From Spirochaetales bacterium (lineage in GTDB: Bacteria > Spirochaetota > Spirochaetia > Sphaerochaetales > Sphaerochaetaceae), in the NCBI GenBank assembly GCA_012729295.1, contig JAAYDK010000153.1:1-34205 (forward strand): a stretch of 34,205 bases of DNA. The letters are read 5' to 3'. The notes beneath the pieces are model-generated. The model did not search any database. It was not told the origin of the DNA and saw only the letters and a list, made by a program, of their open reading frames with translations. Position numbers and translations under genes: made by a program. Positions 9,628-19,066 of the stretch are shown here, one piece after another. Every line of letters begins with the position of its first letter. The first letter of the stretch is position 1.

Positions 9628-10830
9628 ATGAACACGCACGATGCTCCCCGCATGCAATCGCTTACCCTGAACAGCGCTTCGTTTATCGCTCAGTTCGGCC
9701 TTTCGATGATCGGCCTGGCCTTGGTATACCATCTGCGTGCTGCTTTTGGTCTATCGCCGCAGATGGTCGGGATTTCTGTGTCGATACCCACCTTCAGCTA
9801 CTTTGTCTTTTGTATCGTTCTCGGCCCGGTCTGTACGCGTTTCAAACCAAGACATTGTGTCGAGATTTCGGCAATAGGAATGACTCTATCTGTTATTGCG
9901 ATTCTATACAGTACGCAAGTCTGGCAGGTCTATATTGCATTGGCCTGTTATGGATTGTTCATGTCCTTCTTATGGCCGCAGATCATGGCTTGGCTTTCCC
10001 GGGGTAAGGAAGAGAAGGAACTGGGCCGCGCAACCGGCTCGTTTAATTTCTCGTGGAGCCTTGGAGCAGCAATTTCACCGTTGGTTACCGGTTTTCTTGT
10101 AGAACGAAGTACCGAATTACCGTTATTTGTCGCAATTGGCTTTTTACTTGCGGTCTTCGCCTTAATACTGATGGCAACCATGCTGCAGCCTTCCATCAGG
10201 GCAGCTAAATCGGAACAGCAAAACACTAGTGAAGAGACACGGAAAGACCACAGTACTCCGTTGCGTTTTCTCTGCTGGGCAGGAGTACTTACCGTCTATG
10301 CCTCTTTGGCTGTTTTGCAGACTATTTTCCCGATGTATGCGCAAGATACGCTCATGTACAGCGAAAGTCGCGTAGGTATTCTGTTATTGGCGCGAGGATT
10401 TGCCACATGCCTTGCATTTGTATATATGAGGAATTCGACGTGGTGGCATTTCAAGCGCAGCGGTGCGATTCTGATGCAGGCCTGTGCTGCGTTATCCTAT
10501 TTCGCGCTCTCTAGATTGAACGGGCAGAGCGCATTCGGTTTGTACCTTTTTGTTTTTCTCTGCTTCGGCATCTTCTTTTCCTCGGTCTACTCGATGAGCA
10601 TCTTCCACGGAGTCTCTGGAAGCGTCAATCGTTCCAAGAGAATGCTGGTTCATGAAATTTTGTTGACAACAGGGACAATCGCCGGATCTTCGCTCGGAGG
10701 AACCGTATATGAATATTTTGGTTTTTCAAACGTAGCACTCTGGTGTACGGTATTAGTAGCGGTTCCGGTGGTAATCAGTATAGTCAGAACATATGCATTT
10801 CGTAGTGCAAGGACCAAATACGGACATTGA
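9628..10830 (+). CDS. MFS transporter
   Basis: About 400 aa of TM helices, LVYHLRAAFGLSPQMVGISVSIPTFSYFVFCIVLGPVCTRFKPR... Start uncertain; the track begins at TTG 9598, ATG 9628 preferred. Confidence 0.82.
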   Translation: MNTHDAPRMQSLTLNSASFIAQFGLSMIGLALVYHLRAAFGLSPQMVGISVSIPTFSYFVFCIVLGPVCTRFKPRHCVEISAIGMTLSVIAILYSTQVWQVYIALACYGLFMSFLWPQIMAWLSRGKEEKELGRATGSFNFSWSLGAAISPLVTGFLVERSTELPLFVAIGFLLAVFALILMATMLQPSIRAAKSEQQNTSEETRKDHSTPLRFLCWAGVLTVYASLAVLQTIFPMYAQDTLMYSESRVGILLLARGFATCLAFVYMRNSTWWHFKRSGAILMQACAALSYFALSRLNGQSAFGLYLFVFLCFGIFFSSVYSMSIFHGVSGSVNRSKRMLVHEILLTTGTIAGSSLGGTVYEYFGFSNVALWCTVLVAVPVVISIVRTYAFRSARTKYGH

Positions 10831-10849
10831 ATAAAAAGGAAGGAAAACT

Positions 10850-12082
10850 ATGGACACATCCGTAATCCGTATGGATAAACAGAAGCTTCAGGTTCCTGAC
10901 TTCCCGTCGATCGTATACATCGAAGGCGACGGGGTAGGTCGCGAAATCACACCAGTTGCTCTGGCAGTCATCGATGCAGCGGTCAAGCATGCATACGGGA
11001 CCACCCGTGCGATCGGATGGAAAGAATGTCTGGCAGGAGAAAAAGCCTTTTCATCGCAAGGGGCCTACCTCCCGCAAGATACTTTGGATGCAATAGACGA
11101 ATCGCTCGTCGCGATAAAGGGTCCGTTGACGACACCCGTTGGCAAGGGCTTCAGAAGTCTCAACGTTACGCTAAGACAAAAACTTGATTTGTACGCATGT
11201 GTTCGGCCTGTTCGATATTTTACCGGCGTACCGTCTCCGGTAAGGCATCCCGAGCTGGTTGACATGGTAGTATTCAGAGAAAATACTGAAGATATCTATG
11301 CAGGTATCGAATGGCCTCAGGGTTCTTCTGAAGCAGCCTTGCTTCGTGATTTTTTAGAACAATCTCTGAACGTAACAAATATTCGATTTCCCGAATCCAG
11401 TGCCTTCGGTATCAAACCGGTCAGCGTCGAGGGCTCCAAGCGTCTGGTTCGTTCGGCAATCCATTATGCTCTAGAACAATCAAGAACGTCGGTAACACTC
11501 GTTCATAAGGGCAATATCATGAAATTTACCGAAGGTGGTTTTTTAGCCTGGGGCTATGAAGTGGCCAAAGACGAATTCGGTGCTATTCGAAACGAAAAGG
11601 GGCACTATCTCATCGAAAGGACCGGTCAGAAACCGTTGATCGTAAAAGACTGTATCTGCGACGCCTTTCTACAAAACATCCTGATAAAAAGTTCCGATTA
11701 CGATGTGGTGGCCACCACAAATCTCAACGGGGATTATGTGTCGGATGCTCTGGCTGCCGAAGTAGGCGGAATCGGAATCGCACCTGGAGCAAATATCAAT
11801 TATCTTACGGGGAAAGCGATATTCGAAGCTACTCACGGAACAGCTCCTGATATAGCAGGGAATAATTCAGCTAATCCGCTATCCATGATACTCTCCGGTG
11901 AGATGCTGCTACGCTACCTTGGGTGGAACGAAGCTGCCGCTATCTTGATACGGGCAATCGAACTGGTGCTGCAAGATTCGTTGGTAACTGCCGATTTTTA
12001 CCGTTTAATCAAACAAGAGGGCAACGATGCAACGTTATTGGGTACCAAAGAGTTCGGAGACTACCTGATATCGCGCATGTAA
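10850..12082 (+). CDS. icd: Isocitrate dehydrogenase, NADP type
   Basis: [23 protein letters not shown]...[42 protein letters not shown]...[12 protein letters not shown]...[17 protein letters not shown]. Confidence 0.95.
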   Translation: MDTSVIRMDKQKLQVPDFPSIVYIEGDGVGREITPVALAVIDAAVKHAYGTTRAIGWKECLAGEKAFSSQGAYLPQDTLDAIDESLVAIKGPLTTPVGKGFRSLNVTLRQKLDLYACVRPVRYFTGVPSPVRHPELVDMVVFRENTEDIYAGIEWPQGSSEAALLRDFLEQSLNVTNIRFPESSAFGIKPVSVEGSKRLVRSAIHYALEQSRTSVTLVHKGNIMKFTEGGFLAWGYEVAKDEFGAIRNEKGHYLIERTGQKPLIVKDCICDAFLQNILIKSSDYDVVATTNLNGDYVSDALAAEVGGIGIAPGANINYLTGKAIFEATHGTAPDIAGNNSANPLSMILSGEMLLRYLGWNEAAAILIRAIELVLQDSLVTADFYRLIKQEGNDATLLGTKEFGDYLISRM

Positions 12083-12086
12083 AAAA

Positions 12087-12120
12087 GAGGGTTCTGCACG
12101 TTCGCGCAGAACCCTTTTCC
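12087..12120. terminator. Bidirectional intrinsic terminator shared by icd and gltA
   Basis: GGGTTCTGC 12089-12097 / GCAGAACCC 12106-12114, flanked by A-tract (left) and T-tract (right). Confidence 0.85.
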
Positions 12121-12124
12121 CGAT

Positions 12125-13426
12125 TTAGGATCGATCTGAAAGCGGTTTGACCGAGCGTAGCTGCGGACCATCGTAGACTTGTCGAGGCCGACCGATTTTC
12201 TGATATGGATCTTGCTTCCATTCGAGCCAGTGGGCAATCCATCCGGGAAGCCGGCCGATTGCGAACATACAGGTAAACATATTGGTGGGAATACCCATTG
12301 CTCTGAAAATCAGCCCCGTATAGAAATCGATATTCGGATACAGCATCCTATCCTGGAAATAACTGTCCTGTTTTGCAACCTCTTCCAGTTCCATTGCTAA
12401 GTTGAGCAGTGGATCGACAAATCCGTTGTGTGAAAGCACTTCCTGACACAGCTGCTTGGCAATTTTGGCTCTGGGGTCGAATGTCTTATAAACACGGTGT
12501 CCGAAACCCATCAGCAAGTATGGATTTCGCTTATCCTTAGCCATCTCCACCATTTCCTTAGCCGACTGATGTGTTTCGAGTGCATGCTTGAGCATTTCGA
12601 TAACGGCTTGGTTCGCCCCGCCGTGTTTCGGTCCCCACAGCGCACATATGCCGGCCGATACCGATGCATACAGGTTAGCTTCTGAACTCGCGATAAGCCG
12701 TACTGCAGTAGTCGAGCAGTTTTGTTCATGGTCTGCATGCAGGATCAATAGCTGGTTGAGTGCTTTCACGTGCAAAGGATCAATTTTGTATTCCCGAACG
12801 GGAGAGTTGAACATCATGTTCAAAAAATTCTCGCAGTAGCTGTACTTGTATGATGGATTAACGAAATCTTCACCTTTCATATGGCGGTAGGTAAATGCGG
12901 TGATCGTTCTGATTTTGGAAATAAGGCGTGTTACGGCAAAGTCGATTTGTAATTCAGGATCGATATCGTCCATTTCCGGGTAAAACGCCGACAAGGAGAC
13001 GGACATCGCTGCTAATACCGACATCGGATGTGCTTCGGGAGGATACCGTCTGAAAAACGACTGCATATCGTAATGGAGCAGCGATTCTTCGTTGAGCAAA
13101 TCGGCATAGCGTTTTCTTTCGATGTTATTTGGCAGTTCACCTTTCACCAGCAGATAGGCTACCTCTACGAAGTCGCAATACTTAACCAAATCCTCGATAT
13201 CATATCCCCGATACCTGAGAACGCCTTCCTCACCGTTGATATAACAGATAGACGAAGTACAGGAGCCTGTATTGACAAATCCGGGGTCATACGTAATAAG
13301 ACCGGTATCTTTGCGTAATGCGCGGATATCGATAAACTTATCACCCATGCTGTCGGTGATGACAGGAATTTCATACGTTTTTTCTCCAGGTAGCGCCAGC
13401 GTCACGAATTCTTTGTTCATCTCCAT
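12125..13426 (-). CDS. gltA: Citrate synthase
   Basis: DPGFVNTGSCTSSICYINGEEGVLRYRGYDIEDL...LHADHEQNCSTTAVRLIASSEANLYASVSAGICALWGPKHGGANQAV...MGFGHRVYKTFDPRA. Confidence 0.96.
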   Translation of the reverse strand: MEMNKEFVTLALPGEKTYEIPVITDSMGDKFIDIRALRKDTGLITYDPGFVNTGSCTSSICYINGEEGVLRYRGYDIEDLVKYCDFVEVAYLLVKGELPNNIERKRYADLLNEESLLHYDMQSFFRRYPPEAHPMSVLAAMSVSLSAFYPEMDDIDPELQIDFAVTRLISKIRTITAFTYRHMKGEDFVNPSYKYSYCENFLNMMFNSPVREYKIDPLHVKALNQLLILHADHEQNCSTTAVRLIASSEANLYASVSAGICALWGPKHGGANQAVIEMLKHALETHQSAKEMVEMAKDKRNPYLLMGFGHRVYKTFDPRAKIAKQLCQEVLSHNGFVDPLLNLAMELEEVAKQDSYFQDRMLYPNIDFYTGLIFRAMGIPTNMFTCMFAIGRLPGWIAHWLEWKQDPYQKIGRPRQVYDGPQLRSVKPLSDRS

Positions 13427-13603
13427 AAGTCGATCTCCATTCGGGTCGGTTGCTTCATGGACGGTTTCGGTTTGCCCTTACCGGCCAAACTGTTTATATG
13501 CATAGGCAATAGCATATTGTCTTGATTACGGTCAAGAGACGGTGTTTCAAAGTATCCGCTATGTAGTGGTTTTGCATCGTATTGAGACGGACGGTGATAC
13601 TGG

Positions 13604-13633
13604 TTGTTCCTTTTTTCTGTTGGATGATATAAT
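13604..13633 (+). promoter_or_regulatory. Promoter of the ArsR-family gene
   Basis: TTGTTC 13604-13609, 18 bp, TATAAT 13628-13633. Confidence 0.5.
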
Positions 13634-13668
13634 CGAGTAGGATTACTGTGTATTCCACGGAGGACGAC

Positions 13669-13986
13669 ATGACTGAACAATCCGGTATGAGCAGAAAAGA
13701 GAAAATCGGACAGATGGCCGATTTCTTTAAAGTATTCGGTGATGCTACCCGGTTGAGAATTCTCTTTATCCTCCAAGAAGGGGAAATGGCGGTTCAGGCG
13801 GTAGCCGACGCCCTTGGGATGCACCAGACTGCAATCAGCCAGCAGCTTAAATTGCTCAGGTCGTCCCGGCTGGTAAAATTCCGAAAAGAGGGCAGGAGTA
13901 TTTATTACAGCCTGAACGACGACCATATCGTTAAAATCCTCTCAATGGGTCTCGAGCATATCAACGAGACCCATGTTTCTCCATAG
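13669..13986 (+). CDS. ArsR-family winged-helix transcriptional regulator
   Basis: [79 protein letters not shown] before ATG 13669. No obvious metal-binding CXC motif. Confidence 0.92.
   Translation: MTEQSGMSRKEKIGQMADFFKVFGDATRLRILFILQEGEMAVQAVADALGMHQTAISQQLKLLRSSRLVKFRKEGRSIYYSLNDDHIVKILSMGLEHINETHVSP
13945..13974. other. Perfect 10-bp inverted repeat at the arsR-family/argG tail overlap
   Basis: ATGGGTCTCG-AGCATATCAA-CGAGACCCAT. Confidence 0.75.
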
Positions 13987-15211
13987 CCTGGGCTTTCAGC
14001 CAATAATGATGGGCTTGTAGCCTGATACCGTTAATATTGATGAATCCTTTGCAATCCACCGGCTGATAGCCGCCCGATACCTCCATGCTACCGAGTGCTT
14101 CGTTATAGAGCGAATAAGGGCTGGCTACTCCCGCACCGATCATGTTTCCCTTGTAGAGGGCGACCTTCGCGGTTCCTGTAATTAGTTCTTGGCTTTTGTT
14201 GAATGCGGCCGTGAGAAATTCGAATTCGGGAGAGAACCAATATCCGTTGTAGATCATCTCGGCGTATTTGGGCATCAGCATGTCTCGTAAGTGCATGACT
14301 TCCTTGTCCATACAGATTCCTTCCAAGTCCCTATGGGCAAACCAAAGAATACTTCCACCGGGAGTCTCGTACACACCGCGGCTCTTTATACCGATATAGC
14401 GGTTTTCCACCATATCGACTCTTCCGATAGCATTGTCGTGACCGACTTTATTCAAGTATAGGAACATCTCTAGAGGATCGGTCTTTTCAACACCGTGTGT
14501 TTCGTCTACGACCTTGACAGGGATTCCGTCGACAAAATCTATGGCAAGCACGGTTTCCTCATCCGGAGCATCTTTAGGAGAAAGAGTATGGGAAAATACT
14601 TCTTCTGGGCAGCGCAGCGCCGGATCTTCCAAAATTCCGGCTTCGTGACTGATATGGAGCAGGTTCTCGTCTTCGCTGTATGGTTTTTTCGTCGATGCCT
14701 TGACTGATATCCCGTGTTCCTTGGCGTATGCGATTAAATCGCTGCGCCCTTCGAATTGGCTAAGCCATTCTTCGTCCTTCCATGGGGCGATAATCTTGAC
14801 TTCGGGCATCAGGGCATAGTAACCAAGTTCGAAACGGACCTGGTCGTTCCCTTTTCCAGTAGCGCCGTGGGCGACGTATACGGTATTCTCTTGCTTTGCA
14901 ATCTCGATATGGTACTTGGCAATCAGCGGACGAGCAATCGATGTTCCCAAAAGATAGCGTCCTTCATATACGGCGTTGGCCTTTGCAGCGGTAAATATGT
15001 AATCGGTGACGAATTCTTTCCTCAGGTCCATTACATAAACTTTCGATGCTCCGGTTGCATACGCTTTCTTCTCTATAGCGGTAAAATCTTCATTCTGACC
15101 GACATTAGCGACATATGCGATGACTTCGAAACCCTTGTTTGCCAGCCACTTGAGGATTACCGACGTATCGAGTCCACCGCTGTATGCCAATACTACTTTT
15201 TCTGCTTTCAT
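13961..15211 (-). CDS. argG: Argininosuccinate synthase
   Basis: [19 protein letters not shown]...[23 protein letters not shown]...[23 protein letters not shown]. Confidence 0.97.
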   Translation of the reverse strand: MKAEKVVLAYSGGLDTSVILKWLANKGFEVIAYVANVGQNEDFTAIEKKAYATGASKVYVMDLRKEFVTDYIFTAAKANAVYEGRYLLGTSIARPLIAKYHIEIAKQENTVYVAHGATGKGNDQVRFELGYYALMPEVKIIAPWKDEEWLSQFEGRSDLIAYAKEHGISVKASTKKPYSEDENLLHISHEAGILEDPALRCPEEVFSHTLSPKDAPDEETVLAIDFVDGIPVKVVDETHGVEKTDPLEMFLYLNKVGHDNAIGRVDMVENRYIGIKSRGVYETPGGSILWFAHRDLEGICMDKEVMHLRDMLMPKYAEMIYNGYWFSPEFEFLTAAFNKSQELITGTAKVALYKGNMIGAGVASPYSLYNEALGSMEVSGGYQPVDCKGFININGIRLQAHHYWLKAQAMEKHGSR

Positions 15212-15249
15212 TTCGTTACCTCTTGCGCGATATTCAGTCTAATGCCAAG

Positions 15250-15300
15250 AATATTGCATAAAAATTGATTAATAACAAGCTATTTGTGTATATTTATACA
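15250..15300 (-). promoter_or_regulatory. argG promoter region with paired ARG-box-like 14-mers
   Basis: Boxes TGCATAAAAATTGA 15255-15268 and TGTATATTTATACA 15287-15300 (perfect palindrome), centres 32 bp apart. Weak TTGTTA-17-AATATT on the minus strand. Confidence 0.55.
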
Positions 15301-15353
15301 AAAATGACTAAAAACAATTATTATAGAAATGTTCTGTAACCGATGAATTATTA

Positions 15354-15405
15354 TTGACAAAGGCAAATGAAAGTAATACTATCTTAGTGATATCAAAATG
15401 ATATC
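15354..15405 (+). promoter_or_regulatory. ABC exporter promoter with downstream GATATC dyad
   Basis: TTGACA 15354-15359, 17 bp, TACTAT 15377-15382; GATATC-AAAAT-GATATC 15389-15405. Confidence 0.55.
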
Positions 15406-15431
15406 TACTTTATCCATTGGAGGATTTTTTT

Positions 15432-16193
15432 ATGATTGATATCGAAGCGGTAACCAAACGATATTCTCCGAACAAACGCCCAGCAGTCGATCTACTGTCC
15501 CTGCATGTCGACTCTGGCGAGATATTTGGATTTCTCGGACCGAACGGAGCAGGTAAAAGTACGACGATCAGGATGATGGTCGGGCTGTTGCGACAAGATA
15601 CCGGAACTATCAAAGTATGCGGATACGACAATATTGCGCAAAACGTAGAGATGAAGCGCTGTATCGGATATGTTCCTGACGAACCGTTGTTCTATGAGAA
15701 TATGAGCGGACGAAAGTATCTTGATTTTATCTCGGATGTATTCGATATCGATCTAGACACGCGTATTGCAAGAATCGCAAAGTGGGCCGGACGTTTTTCG
15801 TTAATCGATGCTCTTGACGACAAGATTTCCTCCTATTCGCGTGGCATGAAGCAGAAGTTGGGAGTCATCGCTGCCTTGATCCACGACAGCAGGATTTTGG
15901 TTCTCGACGAACCGATGGTTGGTTTGGATCCGAAGTCGGCGTTTGTACTGAAGGAAGTGATGAGGGAATTCTGCAACACCGGAGGAACGGTATTTTTTTC
16001 CACGCATGTCATGGACGTGGCCGAACGACTCTGCGATACCGTAGGAATCATTAATAAAGGTGCATTAATCGCCAGTGGAACCTTTGCATCGTTGAAAGAA
16101 TCAACCGGCGAAAATCAAGCTACCTTAGAACAATTGTTTTTGGAGTTGACCGATGAAGAAGTCGAAACTAATGATACTCACTCGCGCGTATAG
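15432..16193 (+). CDS. ABC transporter ATP-binding protein (CcmA/NatA-like)
   Basis: FGFLGPNGAGKSTTIRMMVGLLRQDTG...SSYSRGMKQKLGVIAALIHDSRILVLDEPMVGLDP. SD GGAGG. Confidence 0.93.
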   Translation: MIDIEAVTKRYSPNKRPAVDLLSLHVDSGEIFGFLGPNGAGKSTTIRMMVGLLRQDTGTIKVCGYDNIAQNVEMKRCIGYVPDEPLFYENMSGRKYLDFISDVFDIDLDTRIARIAKWAGRFSLIDALDDKISSYSRGMKQKLGVIAALIHDSRILVLDEPMVGLDPKSAFVLKEVMREFCNTGGTVFFSTHVMDVAERLCDTVGIINKGALIASGTFASLKESTGENQATLEQLFLELTDEEVETNDTHSRV

Positions 16194-17856
16194 CCGCGGG
16201 ATAGGATTTTGGCAGCAGTTCGGGTTAAGCGATACAAAAAGCATTCGTGCCGAACAAAATCCATTACGTAGATTGCGCAGGCAATTGGTGAATGTACTGC
16301 TTATGCTGTTGCTGCTCGTAGCACTTGCTTCCGTTGCAGTCATGCTGGTCATCAATTTTTTACAAATCGAACGCATCGGTGCGATGCTCGGCATCAATGG
16401 ACTCAGCGTTTTGACCTCGAGTGTCCTCGCCGCACTTATCTTGTTTCTTCTGGCGACCTATACTGCAGGTTCAACCTTATTTAAAGCAGCGGATCTTAAA
16501 TTTCTTGTTACGTTGCCCGTTCGCGCCGATACCATATTTCTTTCGCGCATACTGTTGCACTATCGGACAAACGTGATTGTCTATTGGGCTTTGATGCTCC
16601 CTTCCTATATCGCGGTTGGCATCGTTCACGGACTTAGCGTGCAGCTTATCGTAAACGGGATCATTCTATTATTGACCGGACCGGTTTTGCCGTTGTCGTG
16701 TTCGGCATTGTTCTCTCGATTATTTGCGAAGAATAAAAGCAGAGTAGGGCGGTACGTAGAATTGGTTGCATTTGGATTGCTCATCGTTTCTCTTGCAGTC
16801 CTTCAAGGATTAATGACGAGATGGGCGCGTACCGGATTTCTTGACATCGATCCCACCCAGATACTGGCTAGTCTTTCGACGATGGCCGATAAGGCGATTT
16901 CATGGCTGCCTCTGAGTGTATTACAGACGCGCATGATCGTATCAGAGGAGAGTGCGGGCATGGGGCCACTGGTTGCGACAATCCTTCATCTAGCCAGCGC
17001 TGGTATCGCCACTTTCTTTATATTGCGCATCGCTGCGACAGACTATGTATCCGTACTCAACTTTAACGTATCTACGCAGCAATCGGTGAAAAAACGCAAA
17101 GGCTCACCCGGGAAAATCGAAAAACAACGTAGCATGCTTTCTGCATTGATTACCAAGGAATTTGCCGTTATCAACGGGCACAATGCGTTTATGTTTGAAT
17201 TATATGCCGAAGCTTTTGTCCCGATAATCCTGATCGCAGTGTATTCGGTCGGCGGCTTGATGACCGATATCTCTTCAGCTATTGCATTCATTTCAGACTT
17301 AACGCTCTTTCCTTTTATCTTCTGCGGAATATTACTTGCGGTTGCCTCTATTACGATGATGAGTTCGACAAGCATCTCGCGTGAAACACCGTTGTTGGAC
17401 ATCATAAGATCACTTCCGATTCCGACAAAGAGACACGTACAAGCAAAAATAGCTGCGCACTTGCTGATGTTCGGAACAGCTTTCGTATTCTATACCGTTA
17501 TCGGGATGCTGCTTCTTCCCGTCGGATTCATGCACATCGTATGGATGTTACCACTGGGGGCAACTGTCATGATTATATCAAGTTGCCTGGGTCTTGCCAT
17601 CGATTATATGCGTCCGATGTATCAATGGAAGCTTCCCCAGCAGGCAATAAAACAGAATGTGAACGGAATTATCGGGATGGTTGCATCAATTGTGGTGCTG
17701 GGAATTTTCGGCGGGCTCGCCATATTGTTGGTACAGGTATTAGGACTCTCCGTTATGTTAAGCGGTTTCATTCTGGCCCTGTTAGGAGCTTTAATGACAA
17801 TCCCGGCATGGAAAGTATTGCTACAGGTTGCCAGCGGCTTATATGAAAATATTTAG
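16153..17856 (+). CDS. ABC exporter membrane component
   Basis: 567 aa with many TM segments, overlaps the 3' end of the ATPase gene by 41 bp, same operon. Confidence 0.8.
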   Translation: MKKSKLMILTRAYSRGIGFWQQFGLSDTKSIRAEQNPLRRLRRQLVNVLLMLLLLVALASVAVMLVINFLQIERIGAMLGINGLSVLTSSVLAALILFLLATYTAGSTLFKAADLKFLVTLPVRADTIFLSRILLHYRTNVIVYWALMLPSYIAVGIVHGLSVQLIVNGIILLLTGPVLPLSCSALFSRLFAKNKSRVGRYVELVAFGLLIVSLAVLQGLMTRWARTGFLDIDPTQILASLSTMADKAISWLPLSVLQTRMIVSEESAGMGPLVATILHLASAGIATFFILRIAATDYVSVLNFNVSTQQSVKKRKGSPGKIEKQRSMLSALITKEFAVINGHNAFMFELYAEAFVPIILIAVYSVGGLMTDISSAIAFISDLTLFPFIFCGILLAVASITMMSSTSISRETPLLDIIRSLPIPTKRHVQAKIAAHLLMFGTAFVFYTVIGMLLLPVGFMHIVWMLPLGATVMIISSCLGLAIDYMRPMYQWKLPQQAIKQNVNGIIGMVASIVVLGIFGGLAILLVQVLGLSVMLSGFILALLGALMTIPAWKVLLQVASGLYENI

Positions 17857-18323
17857 ATGGAATCTGCGGCAGTAAGTTCGACTTTCAGCGTACTGGTAAA
17901 ACCAGGTAGCTTGAGTTCGTAGTCCGACCGGCTTTTTAAATACGGCCGGTCGGAACCTTCCTGATAGAGGTTGACCGAGACAACGTACTGGTGGTTGCCG
18001 ACTATTTCTTTTGCATCGTAGCGCAGCGTAAAATTAACGGGAAACTTTTGCGGATTTCGAATCGTTTGCACAACGAGCGGAGTTTGCTTGCCGGTAGAAG
18101 CATTGATGGCAGTCAGTACAATCTCGATTCTGATTTTTGTCGGAAAATACAGATCGTTCGGATAGATTATGGTCCCGCTAATCATTTGATACTGGGTTTG
18201 TGGTACCGATTGTGATTCGTTCGTTTGTAGAGAGGCACAACCCGTACCGAACAGGAGCAGTATCATGAGTATAAAGAATATGTGGTTGCGATAGTTTCGA
18301 AAAAAATCCAAGAAAGCCTCCAA
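17853..18323 (-). CDS. YbaY/YscW-like lipoprotein
   Basis: Lipobox LFGTGC; ISGTIIYPNDLYFPTKIRIEIVLTAINASTGKQTPLVVQTIRNPQKFPVNFTLRYDAKEIVGNHQYVVSVNLY resembles the YscW/YbaY beta domain. Confidence 0.6.
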   Translation of the reverse strand: MEAFLDFFRNYRNHIFFILMILLLFGTGCASLQTNESQSVPQTQYQMISGTIIYPNDLYFPTKIRIEIVLTAINASTGKQTPLVVQTIRNPQKFPVNFTLRYDAKEIVGNHQYVVSVNLYQEGSDRPYLKSRSDYELKLPGFTSTLKVELTAADSI

Positions 18324-18382
18324 CTAAGCACTATAATATAAACTAGAAATTGTTTTAAGGGAATTAAGCAAAGAATTGATTG

Positions 18383-18440
18383 CACAAATGTTCTGTTATG
18401 TATGGTATAATCCCATACATGCACGAATTTGTGTCTTTTT
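18383..18440. other. Nested inverted repeats with TATAAT in the loop and a 3' T-tract
   Basis: CACAAAT (18383-18389), ATGTATGG-TATAATC-CCATACAT (18398-18420), ATTTGTG (18427-18433), then TCTTTTT. Confidence 0.5.
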
Positions 18441-18473
18441 GATTGAAATTTTGTTCAGATTATAGCATTATTC

Positions 18474-18511
18474 TTGAAAAGAGTTGACACGATGTTATAA
18501 TTGCATAACAT
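18474..18511 (+). promoter_or_regulatory. Fur-family gene promoter overlapped by a perfect dyad (candidate auto-operator)
   Basis: TTGAAA 18474-18479, 16 bp, TATAAT 18496-18501; dyad ATGTTAT-AATTGC-ATAACAT 18492-18511. Confidence 0.55.
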
Positions 18512-18559
18512 TTGTAATAAATTGAAAAGAAAACATCGGTTTAAAGGTGAAACGAGACA

Positions 18560-18988
18560 ATGCGTGAAATAAAAAAAGTTGAAGAAAAGGAAACCGCAGT
18601 TACATTGAGTCGGTTTGGTGTTAGGCCGTTATCACATCGGGTGGCCATCTATCAATACTTGCTTGGAACAAAAAATCATCCGACAGCCGATACTATCTAT
18701 ACAGAGTTGAAACCATCATTACCATCTTTGTCGAGGACAACAGTATACAATGTGCTGAACCATCTGTGCGAGAAAGGGGCGGTACGACGCGTAACGATAG
18801 AAGACCATGAGTCAAGATTTGATGCCGATATACGCGACCACATACACTTCAAGTGTTCGCAGTGCCAACAGGTTTTCGATCTGTTCGAGGTAAATTTCCC
18901 CCGCTTAGAGATTCCCGAGGGTTTTTCGGCAACATCAGTCCAGGTAAATATCGAAGGCGTCTGCCCTCATTGCAAGTCCGGCCGTTAG
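18560..18988 (+). CDS. Fur/PerR-family transcriptional regulator
   Basis: SHRVAIYQYLLGTKNHPTADTIYTELKPSLPSLSRTTVYNVLNHLCEKGAVRRV...DHIHFKCSQCQQVFD...CPHCK, two CXXC motifs. Confidence 0.93.
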   Translation: MREIKKVEEKETAVTLSRFGVRPLSHRVAIYQYLLGTKNHPTADTIYTELKPSLPSLSRTTVYNVLNHLCEKGAVRRVTIEDHESRFDADIRDHIHFKCSQCQQVFDLFEVNFPRLEIPEGFSATSVQVNIEGVCPHCKSGR

Positions 18989-19010
18989 TTTTAGCTTTAT
19001 CGTAAAAAGA

Positions 19011-19046
19011 ACCCCCTCGAGGTATTATCCCAAGGGGGTCGTTTTT
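19011..19046. terminator. Intrinsic terminator between the Fur-family gene and hflC, likely bidirectional
   Basis: ACCCCCT 19011-19017 / AGGGGGT 19033-19039, GTTTTTG on the right and AAAAAG on the left. Confidence 0.8.
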
Positions 19047-19066
19047 GTATTAGGTGAGTATCATTT

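Noticed and set aside
13417-13926. 169-aa minus-strand ORF across the gltA promoter and ArsR-family gene
   Set aside because: Overlaps a well-supported regulator on the opposite strand; low-complexity translation with no recognisable domain.
14756-15268. 170-aa plus-strand ORF antisense to argG
   Set aside because: argG is unambiguous; the Cys/Phe-rich reverse frame has no SD or domain.
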